A stretch of DNA of 64,000 nucleotides, taken from the NCBI RefSeq assembly GCF_013114825.1, contig NZ_JAAVLX010000001.1:186001-250000 (forward strand), read 5' to 3'. The DNA comes from Bradyrhizobium australiense. Its GTDB lineage: Bacteria; Pseudomonadota; Alphaproteobacteria; Rhizobiales; Xanthobacteraceae. This document shows, piece by piece, positions 43,315-50,631 of the stretch (the stretch's first letter is position 1; every line of letters begins with the position of its first letter). Under the pieces are notes generated by a model. That model was not told where the DNA came from, did no database searches, and worked only from the letters and a program-made list of their open reading frames with translations. The position numbers were made by a program, and so were the translations under genes.

Positions 43315-45597
43315 ATGAACCTCGTCACCAACAACAAGTGGATCGGCCAGCGCACCATCCGTCCTGACGGCATGGACAAGGTCACCGGCCGCGCCCAGTT
43401 CGCCGCCGACACCACCATGCCCGGCATGATCTGGGGCAAGATCTTGCGCAGCCCGCATCCGCATGCGCGCATCCGATCGATCGACACTTCGAAAGCCGAG
43501 AAGCTGCCGGGCGTGAAGGCGGTTGTCACCTCGAAAGACATCGTCGATTTCCCGATCGAGAAGGGCGCGGTGATGCTGGGCATCCAGGACATGCGCTGGA
43601 TGTGCCGCAACGTGATGGCGCGCGACAAGGCGCTGTTCCCTGGACATCCCGTTGCGGCGGTGGCCGCGACAACTGAGGCGATCGCGGCGGAAGCCTGTAA
43701 CCTGATCGAGATCGATTACGAGGTGCTGCCGTGGTCGATCGAGATCGATGACGCGATCAAGTCCGACGCGCCTGTTCTGCACGAGTTCAACAAATTCGAC
43801 GGCAAGCCGTCCAACATCGTCGGCCGCCTCGAGCACAAGAAGGGCGACATCGCGGAAGGCTTCAAAAAGGCCGACATCGTCATCGAGCGCACCTTCACCA
43901 CGCGGCCGGTGCACCAGGGCTATATCGAGCCGCATGCCTGCCTGATTTCGGTGGCGCCCGACGGCAAGACCACGATCTGGAGCTCGAGCCAGGGCCAGTT
44001 CATGGTCCGCGCGATGACGTCGATGCTATCAGGCATCCCGCAGAGCGACATCCGCGCCATCCCCGCCGAGATCGGCGGCGGTTTTGGCGGCAAGACCATC
44101 GTCTATCTCGAACCGCTCGCGACGCTGCTGGCGAAAAAATCCGGCCGCCCGGTGAAGATGGTGATGACGCGCGAGGAAGTGATGCGCGCGACCGGCCCCA
44201 CATCAGGCTCGAAGAGCACGGTCAAGATCGGCGCCACCAGGGACGGCAAAATCGTCGCCGCACACGGCACCTTTTATCTGCAGGCTGGCGCCTTCCCGGG
44301 CTCGCCGATCCGCGGTGCGGCGGGTTGCAGCTTCACGCCATACGACATCCCGAACCTGCTCTCGGAAGGCTACGACGTTTGCTCCAACCGCTCCAAGGTC
44401 GCGGCCTATCGCGCGCCGGGCGCGCCGATCGGCGCCTATGCCGTGGAATGCGTGATGGACGAAGTCGCAGAACGCCTGAAGATGGACCCGCTCGACTTCC
44501 GCCTGAAGAACGCCGCGAAGCAAGGCACCAAAGCCGCGCACGGCCCGGTCTTCCCGCGCATCGGCTATATCGAGACGGTGGAAGCAGCGAAAGCCTCGCC
44601 GCATTACGCCGCGCCGCTCGGCGACGGCCACGGCAAGCTCAGGGGCAGGGGCGTCGCCTCCGGCTTCTGGTTTAATGCCGGCGGCGAATCCTCCGCGCAA
44701 GTCAACATCACGGAAGACGGCAACGTCGTCGTTACCACCGGCCACCCTGATATCGGCGGCTCGCGCGCCGGCATTGCCAACATCTGCGCCGAACTTCTTG
44801 GTATTGATTACCGTCGCGTCTCCGTCATCATCGGCGACACGCAGACCGTCGGCTTCTCCAATCTCACTGGCGGCAGCCGCGTGCTGTTTGCGTCGTCAAT
44901 GGTGGTGACGCAGTCGACCGAAAAGATCATCCAGACCCTGCGCGAGCGCGCGGCCAAGATCTGGGAGATCGATCCCGAAGCGGTGAAGTGGGAGAACGGC
45001 GCGGCGCATCCGGTGAGCCCGAATGCCGGCCAGTTCGAACCGCTAACGCTGGAACAGCTCGCCGAGAAGGCGCCCGCGATGGGCGGACCCATTGGGGCCG
45101 GTGTGCAGCTCAACACGCAAGGCGCGGACGGCGGCTTCGGCACGCACATCTGCGACGTCGAGGTCGACGTCGATCTCGGCATTGCGCGCGTGATCCGCTA
45201 CACCGCCGTGCAGGATGTCGGCCGCGCCATTCACCCCGGCTATGTCGAGGGCCAGCTCCAGGGCGGCGTCGCGCAGGGCATCGGCTGGGCGCTGAACGAG
45301 GAATACATCTACACGAAGGAAGGCAAGGTCGATAACCCCGGCTTCCTCGACTACCGCATGCCTGTCTGCTCGGACCTGCCGATGATCGACTGCATCATGG
45401 TCGAGATTCCAAACCCAAAACACCCGCAAGGCGTCAAGGGCGTCGGCGAAGTGCCGCTGGTCCCGGTGATGGCGGCGGTGGCGAACGCCATCTACAACGC
45501 GCTCGGCAAACGCTTCTACGCGCTCCCGATGTCGCCGCCGAAGGTGCTGGAGAAGCTGGAAAGCGCCGATGCCGCAGGCTGCGGAGTAGAAGCGTAG
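43315..45597 (+). CDS. Molybdenum hydroxylase, large molybdopterin subunit
   Basis: The protein has 760 residues, the usual size. GGGFGGKTIVYLEP (about 255-268) and SSQGQFMVRAMTSM are the molybdopterin binding blocks; the catalytic Glu is in VKGVGEVPL near the C-terminus. The active-site loop is AAYRAPGAPIGAY, not the AYxCSFR of form I CO dehydrogenase, so it is not a CO oxidiser. The loop is closer to aldehyde, aromatic or N-heterocycle hydroxylases. The start follows GGGAGA. No maturation genes (xdhC, coxD-like) are adjacent, though a MoxR/VWA pair is at 14.8-17.3 kb. Confidence 0.93.
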   Translation: MNLVTNNKWIGQRTIRPDGMDKVTGRAQFAADTTMPGMIWGKILRSPHPHARIRSIDTSKAEKLPGVKAVVTSKDIVDFPIEKGAVMLGIQDMRWMCRNVMARDKALFPGHPVAAVAATTEAIAAEACNLIEIDYEVLPWSIEIDDAIKSDAPVLHEFNKFDGKPSNIVGRLEHKKGDIAEGFKKADIVIERTFTTRPVHQGYIEPHACLISVAPDGKTTIWSSSQGQFMVRAMTSMLSGIPQSDIRAIPAEIGGGFGGKTIVYLEPLATLLAKKSGRPVKMVMTREEVMRATGPTSGSKSTVKIGATRDGKIVAAHGTFYLQAGAFPGSPIRGAAGCSFTPYDIPNLLSEGYDVCSNRSKVAAYRAPGAPIGAYAVECVMDEVAERLKMDPLDFRLKNAAKQGTKAAHGPVFPRIGYIETVEAAKASPHYAAPLGDGHGKLRGRGVASGFWFNAGGESSAQVNITEDGNVVVTTGHPDIGGSRAGIANICAELLGIDYRRVSVIIGDTQTVGFSNLTGGSRVLFASSMVVTQSTEKIIQTLRERAAKIWEIDPEAVKWENGAAHPVSPNAGQFEPLTLEQLAEKAPAMGGPIGAGVQLNTQGADGGFGTHICDVEVDVDLGIARVIRYTAVQDVGRAIHPGYVEGQLQGGVAQGIGWALNEEYIYTKEGKVDNPGFLDYRMPVCSDLPMIDCIMVEIPNPKHPQGVKGVGEVPLVPVMAAVANAIYNALGKRFYALPMSPPKVLEKLESADAAGCGVEA

Positions 45598-45722
45598 GGC
45601 GGATTAGCGATAGCGTAATCCGCCGCTCGCTATAAGAACAACGCCTAGCCCGGATGAGCGAAGCGATATCCGGGACCTTGACCATCCATTCCCCGCATAT
45701 CGCTGCGCTCATGCGGGCTACT
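45595..45722. repeat. Two palindromic repeats: GGCGGATTAGCG and TAGCCCGGATG classes
   Basis: GTAGGGCGGATTAGCGATAG with CGTAATCCGCCG opens at 45595 and overlaps the stop codon of the molybdenum subunit. TAGCCCGGATGAGCGAAGCG (45646) and GCGCTCATGCGGGCTA (to 45720) form the second element. They fill the gap before DinB. Confidence 0.85.
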
Positions 45723-45736
45723 GGCTGGTAACGCAG

Positions 45737-46303
45737 ATGAGCGACGTGCTTCCCTTCCGCGCCATGGCGTACAACAACGCCTGGGCAAACCACCGGCTGC
45801 TCACCGCCTGTCTCAGGCTGTCGCAGGATGAATTCACCGCGAAACGAACCGGCTTCTTTCCGAGCCTGCGCGCCACGCTCAACCACATCCTGATCATCGA
45901 CCACTTCTACGTCGACGCGATGGAAGGTGGCGCGCTCGGGCCAGCCGCCTGGGCGGACGAGGAACCTTGTGCAACGGTTGCCGCGCTAAAGGAAGCGCAG
46001 GCCGCGGTCGATCGGCGTTTGCTCGGGGTTGTCGAAGCGCTCGACGCCGCCGGTTTGCAGCGCATCGTCTCGGTGCATCGCGGCGCCTCCATCCAGCGCG
46101 AACAGATGGACCGCTTGTTGCTGCATCTGTTCCAGCATCAGGTGCACCATCGCGGCCAGGCTCACGCCATGCTCAGCGGCACGTCGGTGAGCCCGCCGCA
46201 ACTCGACGAGTTTTTCGCGGTGGGTGAGGCGCCGCTGCGGGCGGCGGAGTTCGCGGAGCTGGGTTGGACGGAGAAGAGGGTCTGGGGCGAGGCTGAAGGT
46301 TGA
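45737..46303 (+). CDS. DinB family protein
   Basis: The protein has 188 residues. Four-helix bundle with a His triad for metal: LNHIL (about residue 48), then HQVHHRGQAH (about 137-146). Opening MAYNNAWANHRLLTACLRLS is characteristic. DinB-fold enzymes act as metal-dependent thiol transferases or hydrolases. Target is unknown. It sits in a repeat-rich stretch and has no evident operon partner. Confidence 0.92.
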   Translation: MSDVLPFRAMAYNNAWANHRLLTACLRLSQDEFTAKRTGFFPSLRATLNHILIIDHFYVDAMEGGALGPAAWADEEPCATVAALKEAQAAVDRRLLGVVEALDAAGLQRIVSVHRGASIQREQMDRLLLHLFQHQVHHRGQAHAMLSGTSVSPPQLDEFFAVGEAPLRAAEFAELGWTEKRVWGEAEG

Positions 46304-46347
46304 GCCGTTCCGATGAGACGGTCGGTGGGCAGCAGTAAGCAGTTTGC

Positions 46348-46419
46348 GTAGCCCGGATGAGCGAAGCGACATCCGGGATTCCACCGCTTCCGCATGTCGC
46401 TGCGCTCATGCGCCCTACT
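46348..46419. repeat. Dispersed palindromic repeat, GTAGCCCGGATG class
   Basis: GTAGCCCGGATGAGCGAAG on the left and CGCTGCGCTCATGCGCCC on the right; inner CGACATCCGGGATTCC and CGCATGTCG. Member of the class at 27871. Confidence 0.85.
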
Positions 46420-46632
46420 TGCTAAGTTTCTTCGGGTAATTCTTTCCGTGTGCCATTGCCATTGCGTTCGCGCCCAAGTTGAGATTGGATATCTCCGACA
46501 CAGGTGGTTTAATCACAGCCGGCGCGCAGTGTGCCTATGCAGTGGATGTGTGTTCGGCCCCGATAAGAGATTCGATTGGGGTGGGCGCGCATTGGCGAGC
46601 GAATCTGGGCTCGCTCACAACGGCCAGCAAGC

Positions 46633-46708
46633 GTAGCCCGAATGAGCGCAGCGGCACCGGCTCTTTGCTCTCCCGGTCCCCGCATATCGCTGCACGCATA
46701 TGGGCTAC
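46633..46708. repeat. Dispersed palindromic repeat, GTAGCCCGGATG class, degenerate
   Basis: GTAGCCCGAATGAGCGCAG on the left and GCATATGGGCTAC on the right; the inner CGCATATCGCTGCACG is altered relative to sister copies. An ATG inside it at 46700 is in frame with the VOC gene, but is unlikely to be its real start. Confidence 0.8.
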
Positions 46709-46729
46709 GTCCCGAATGAGAAAACAATC

Positions 46730-47143
46730 GTGAACGATCAAAATCCCCCTTCCACTTCCCCCTTCCACTCCATCCGCGCCGTCGACTACACCGTCATCTT
46801 CGTGCGCGACATGACCGCGATGCGCCGCTTCTATGAGGGCGTGCTCCGCTTTCCGCTGACGCGCGAATTGTCGGCGGGCTGGATCGAATATCAGATCGGC
46901 TGCAACACGCTCGCGCTGGCGCGGCCGAGCCGGACGGCGAAGGATGCGTCGGTGCCTACGGGGAGCGCTTCGCTGCAGCTTGCTTTCAAGGTTGCCGATG
47001 ATGATGTCGACCGCTGCGCCGACGAGCTGGTGCGATATGGCGTCGATCTGCTCGAGCCGCCGACCGACCAGCCGTTCGGCCATCGCACGCTGTTCTTCAG
47101 GGATCCCGATGGGAATTTGCTGGAGGTGTATGCGGAGATCTAG
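46730..47143 (+). CDS. VOC family protein (glyoxalase/dioxygenase fold)
   Basis: From GTG 46730 the protein has 137 residues. VDYTVIFVRDMTAMRRFYEG is the first beta-alpha-beta module; LAFKVADDDVDRCADELVRY and LFFRDPDGNLLEVYAE make the second, with the Glu near the end as possible metal ligand. The family includes lyases, dioxygenases and antibiotic-resistance proteins; nothing shows which. The start at 46730 was preferred to the ATG at 46700 because the latter is inside the palindromic repeat. Confidence 0.87.
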   Translation: MNDQNPPSTSPFHSIRAVDYTVIFVRDMTAMRRFYEGVLRFPLTRELSAGWIEYQIGCNTLALARPSRTAKDASVPTGSASLQLAFKVADDDVDRCADELVRYGVDLLEPPTDQPFGHRTLFFRDPDGNLLEVYAEI

Positions 47144-47159
47144 CGGCGTACTGGAATGC

Positions 47160-47265
47160 GTAGTGCGGATGAGCGAAGCGATATCCGGGATTCACTGGTC
47201 CCGCATGTCGCGGAGCCTGCCATTGGGCGCGCATTCGCGCGACCGGTTGGCTCATGCGGGACTAC
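47160..47265. repeat. Dispersed palindromic repeat, GTAGCCCGGATG class, with internal replacement
   Basis: GTAGTGCGGATGAGCGAAGC and CTCATGCGGGACTAC are the arms. Where sister copies have CGCTGCG, this one has about 40 bases (GGAGCCTGCCATTGGGCG and following), which include GCGCATTCGCGCG. It is therefore longer than its relatives. Confidence 0.75.
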
Positions 47266-47286
47266 AACAGCCTACTGCCGCAGCCC

Positions 47287-47577
47287 TCAGTTCAGCGTCA
47301 GCCACACCAGGTTAACGTCGCGCTGGCAGGTATTGCAGTGCGCTGGCTGATTAAAAGTGTTGGCGAGCTGCCATTCCTGCGCTTCGTTGCTCCATTGCGC
47401 CGTGGCGTGGCAGATGATGTCGTCGGAACCGCAGGCGTCGCAGACCGGCGTGGAGCGGGCGGCGCGATTCACCACCTTGCGCTCGATCGGCTGCGGCCGC
47501 TCCGGCGCAATCCGGTCCTGGACGATTTCGAACGGGTTCATCAGCTTGACGCGTCGCAACATAGGCCCTGCATCCAT
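47287..47577 (-). CDS. Small zinc-ribbon-like protein
   Basis: Start is uncertain; ATG 47577 (MDAGPMLRRVKLMNPFEIVQ) gives 96 residues. Two C-x2-C pairs, CDACGSDD and CNTCQRD, are spaced about 33 residues apart, as in a rubredoxin-like zinc ribbon. The end reads VNLVWLTLN. It has no signal peptide. Role unknown; small zinc ribbons often bind nucleic acid or serve as chaperone pieces. An alternative start is at 47649. Confidence 0.65.
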   Translation of the reverse strand: MDAGPMLRRVKLMNPFEIVQDRIAPERPQPIERKVVNRAARSTPVCDACGSDDIICHATAQWSNEAQEWQLANTFNQPAHCNTCQRDVNLVWLTLN

Positions 47578-47924
47578 TCTCGCGAGTTTTGATTCGCTTT
47601 TTTCAAAACTAGCGAATCGGCCCGGCCGTTCCATCGCTAAATTGTGCAATACCCAAGATTTAACTTTGTCGTTTCGGAGAGGATTTCGTGCAAGCCGACG
47701 GCGAAAAGAGGCAAGCTATCGCTGGCGCCTTTCGCCAGCTCGTGTCCCGGGCGCGATGCCGCGCGCAGCGCTGCGCCGCAGAACCGGGACCTATACATCG
47801 CCGGGCAAGATAAATGGGCCCGGCTCTGCGGTGCACTACTTTGTGGCACACCGCGTCCAGGGCACGTAGCGGCGATGTCACGCCGTCAGCGCAAGCGATG
47901 CGGCCTTGCGAACGCGCGAAAAGC
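47578..47924. other. Gap without a gene
   Basis: No gene or repeat of the window's main classes. Part of 47690-47880 is open in several frames (RASRRRKEASYRWRL and others), probably by chance in GC-rich DNA. Confidence 0.35.
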
Positions 47925-47952
47925 AAAACGGCCCGGCAGTGGCGCCGGGCCG
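47925..47952 (-). terminator. Rho-independent terminator of the SEYAPGH protein gene
   Basis: On the minus strand CGGCCCGGC, loop GCCACT, GCCGGGCCG then TTTTGC. Stem of nine bases. Confidence 0.85.
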
Positions 47953-47965
47953 GTCCATAAGCCGA

Positions 47966-48220
47966 CTAATACTTCTTCTTGGTCGTGGCCGATCCAGTCG
48001 TCGTCTGATGACCCGGCGCGCTTTCCGAATGGCCGGGGCCCTTGGCGGTATTCTTCTGGTGTCCCGGCGCGTATTCCGACGCACCCGGCGCTGTCGAAGT
48101 CTTGCTCTTCTGCATCTTGTGTCCCGGGGCGTACTCGGATGAACCCGGCGACTTCGTGCCCTGCGCAAACGCGGCTGTCGTGAGCAGCACGGTCGAAATG
48201 GTAATCAATGTCTTCAGCAT
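47966..48220 (-). CDS. Small exported protein with SEYAPGH repeats
   Basis: Start MLKTLITISTVLLTTAAFAQ at 48220 follows GGAGAG on the minus strand and gives 84 residues with a clear signal peptide. The mature protein is built of three imperfect units: GSSEYAPGHKMQKSK, GASEYAPGHQKNTAKG and GHSESAPGHQTTTGS, then TKKKY. His residues recur every unit, so weak metal binding is possible. Function is unknown. An ATG further upstream (48250) is less likely. Confidence 0.82.
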   Translation of the reverse strand: MLKTLITISTVLLTTAAFAQGTKSPGSSEYAPGHKMQKSKTSTAPGASEYAPGHQKNTAKGPGHSESAPGHQTTTGSATTKKKY

Positions 48221-48976
48221 TGGTTGTTCTCTCCTGTTGCAGGAAACCAAGCAACGCGTCTCTCGCAGCGGTGTTCCACTTTTTCCCGCTTGGGTGTGGA
48301 AGACGCAATGCTGATGAACATTCCTTCATCTTTCTCGCTGGACTTCTATCCGACCTCATCCTGAGGAGGCGCGAAGCGCCGTCTCGAAGAATGTAGCCAA
48401 GATGTGGCAGCGGGGGCCTGCATGGAGACGGCGCGGAGCCTATCATCGGGCCGCGCTGCGCGGACCCGTTGGCGCCTGCTCACATAAGGGTTTAGAGCCC
48501 CACGGCCGTTTGCGCGTAAACAGAAGTTCTTCAACTCTTTCAACGCGAGTTGCCCTGTCCAGTCCTGCGCGAAAAAAGAAACCTGTTCTCGCGCGCCGCA
48601 AATCAGTCCTACAACTCGCGCCATCCCGGCCCGCAAGAGGGGCGTTGGCCATCGTATCACGAACATTGGGCCGGGCTGCGGTGAACGCGAAAGCGCCGGA
48701 CGCGTGACAGGAATCGCAGGGCCGTTTTCCCGTGAGCGATGCCAGCGCGTCAGACGAACGGCGCTTGCTTCCGCCTTCGCTTGAGAGATCGACGGGCGGG
48801 TACCAGGCCCGGCGAAGTCTATAGGCCATATCCATCCGTCGTCCCTGCGAACGCAGGGACCCATAACCACAAATGTTCATGTTCTGCGAGGAGTGGCTAC
48901 AGCTCTTCTCACGACGTCCGCCGGCGGCTATGGGTCCCTGCGTTCGCAGGGACGACATGGTGAGAGAGCGTGGCCC
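48221..48976. other. Repeat-dense gap with no credible gene
   Basis: Starts with a short element CCTCATCCTGAGGAGGCGCG at 48354. From about 48400 to 48720 several frames are open, with pieces such as ALAGRDGAS and HASGAFAFTA that I remember as spurious frames inside dispersed Bradyrhizobium repeats. The end carries an inverted pair of 28-base elements at 48838-48865 and 48929-48956. I do not call a gene here. Confidence 0.45.
48838..48956. repeat. Inverted pair of 28-base self-palindromic repeats
   Basis: The unit at 48838-48865 and its perfect reverse complement at 48929-48956 are each themselves palindromes (GTCCCTGCGAACGCAGGGAC). They are separated by 63 bases. Either unit alone can form a hairpin, and the two together can form a larger one. 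Confidence 0.9.
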
Positions 48977-50422
48977 TCACAACTCCCGTGCGTTCGAAAA
49001 CGCAAACGACGATACCCGCCGCGTGTTCTCGTCGAGGATCAGCGTCCGCGTGATCGGCGGCTCGGCGCGCTGGCTGCAGTTTTCGCGCTCGCAGAGCCGG
49101 CAGTTGACGCCGATCGGCGTCCCTTCCGCCTTCTCCAGATCCATCCCCGCGGCGTAGACGAGTTTGGACGCATGACGGATTTCGCAACCCAAACCGATCG
49201 CAAAGCGCGGCTGCGGTTGCGGGTGCGGGGCGATCGGCCGCCGCACCATCTGAGCGATGGAAAAATACCGCGTGCCGTCGGGCAGCTCGATCACCTGCTT
49301 GAGCAGGCGGTCCGGCGTGTCGAAGGTCGAATGCACGTTCCAAAGCGGACAGGTGCCGCCGAACTTCGAAAACGGGAACGTGCCGGAGGAGAATCGTTTG
49401 GAGACATTGCCGGCATTGTCGACGCGCAGCAGGAAGAACGGCACGCCGCGCGCGTTCGGCCGCTGCAGCGTGGTGAGGCGATGGCACACCTGCTCGAAGC
49501 CGGCATTGAAGCGCTGCGCGAGCACATGCACGTCGTAGTTCAGGTTTTCCGCCGCGGTGTGGAACGGCTGGTACGGCATCATCACGGCGGCCGCAAAGTA
49601 ATTCGCCAACGTAATGCGGTAGAGCCGCCGCGGCGTGTCGTCGAGCGGGCCGGCGCGGTTGACGATCGCGTCGATGGCCGCGCTGCATTCGGCCAAACCG
49701 ATCTGCAGCGCGAGTTGGAACGCGCGGCCCGAGCCGTCGACCAGTTCGGAGATCAAAAGCTGGCGACGATGGCGGTCGAAGCGGCGCAGCGTCTCGCGCA
49801 TCACATCGACAGGCATGATGCGGGTGACGATCGAATGCTTTTCGCGCAAGCGCGCCGTGAGCGCTGCAAACAGCTCCTCCGCGGAGGCGTGAAGTTCGTC
49901 GCGCAAAGTTTCCGCGGCCTGTTCGAGCTCCGGAAAATAATTGCGGTTGGCTTCGATCAGGTCACGCACGCGCTCGATCGGGTTGGCCTCGAAGCGGGCG
50001 CCCTCGTCGCGATCGGCCATCTGCGCCGCGACCAAGGTCTCGCCGCGGCGCGCCTCGGTATAGGCCGCATAGAGCCGCTGCAGGGAATGCGTCACGCCCG
50101 GGCAGAGTTCGGCGAGGTCGCGCAGTTCCTGTTTCGGCAGATCGATCTGCCGGAACAGGGGATCGGAAAAAATCTCGTTCAGTTCCGCAAAGAACCGGTC
50201 CTCGTCGGCGGTAGCGAGATCGCGCAGGTCGAGGTCATAGGTCTCGGCCAGCCGCAGCAGGATCTGCGCCGTGACCGGGCGCTGGTTCCGTTCGATCAGG
50301 TTGATGTAGCTCGGCGAGATCCCGAGCCCCTCGGCGATCTGGGTCTGCGACAGCCCAAGCTGCTGGCGGATCCGTCGGAAACGGGGGCCGACGAACAGCT
50401 TCTTTCCGGATTCGGCGGCCAT
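48977..50422 (-). CDS. Short-chain fatty acyl / glyoxylate regulator (ScfR/RamB type, XRE family)
   Basis: Start MAAESGKKLFVGPRFRRIRQ at 50422 gives 481 residues, the usual length. An N-terminal XRE helix-turn-helix covers about 10-65 (LGLSQTQIAEGLGISPSYIN). The middle holds the DUF955-like (ImmA/IrrE) region around RLYRITLANYFAAAVMMP, without a strict H-E-x-x-H. The end has a Cys-rich DUF2083 part, with GCEIRHASKL and GVNCRLCERENCSQRAEPP. RamB/ScfR proteins control isocitrate lyase and propionate or acetate genes. Here the gene diverges from aceA, supporting that role. Confidence 0.9.
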   Translation of the reverse strand: MAAESGKKLFVGPRFRRIRQQLGLSQTQIAEGLGISPSYINLIERNQRPVTAQILLRLAETYDLDLRDLATADEDRFFAELNEIFSDPLFRQIDLPKQELRDLAELCPGVTHSLQRLYAAYTEARRGETLVAAQMADRDEGARFEANPIERVRDLIEANRNYFPELEQAAETLRDELHASAEELFAALTARLREKHSIVTRIMPVDVMRETLRRFDRHRRQLLISELVDGSGRAFQLALQIGLAECSAAIDAIVNRAGPLDDTPRRLYRITLANYFAAAVMMPYQPFHTAAENLNYDVHVLAQRFNAGFEQVCHRLTTLQRPNARGVPFFLLRVDNAGNVSKRFSSGTFPFSKFGGTCPLWNVHSTFDTPDRLLKQVIELPDGTRYFSIAQMVRRPIAPHPQPQPRFAIGLGCEIRHASKLVYAAGMDLEKAEGTPIGVNCRLCERENCSQRAEPPITRTLILDENTRRVSSFAFSNAREL

Positions 50423-50452
50423 GGCAGGTTGCCCTATGACAAAATTTACAAA

Positions 50453-50483
50453 GTTACATTTACGACAAGTATGGATGTTACAT
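50453..50483. promoter_or_regulatory. Direct repeats GTTACAT between the scfR-like gene and aceA
   Basis: GTTACAT at 50453-50459 and at 50477-50483 are 24 bases apart in an AT-rich stretch. TTTACAAAGTTACATTTACG around the first adds further partial copies. They are candidate sites for the divergent regulator, or promoter elements of its own gene. Confidence 0.45.
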
Positions 50484-50631
50484 GACATCACCAATAAAGA
50501 TCAAGTACTCTATGCCTAAACGCGATTCTGGCGTTTAGCTCTCGGTACGTTCGCAATGCACTGTCAAGAATGTCGCAGAAGAGCAGCGAAGCCAACGCTG
50601 CAGATTTGTCGACACCGAAAGGATCATGTAC

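Larger units (their letters stand above)
46304..46729. other. Repeat-rich gap without a gene
   Basis: Two elements of the GTAGCCCGGATG class occupy most of it, at 46348-46419 and 46633-46708. The part between, 46420-46632, has no gene or motif I can name. Confidence 0.5.

Noticed and set aside
43315..45597. CO dehydrogenase large subunit
   Set aside because: Gene order fits but the AYxCSFR loop is absent (AAYRAPG instead).
46700..46729. ATG at 46700 as VOC start
   Set aside because: It lies inside a dispersed repeat and lacks a ribosome site; GTG 46730 begins outside.
48392..48870. Overlapping open frames in the repeat-rich gap
   Set aside because: Several frames and both strands are open at once, with no start signal; matches remembered spurious frames within dispersed repeats.
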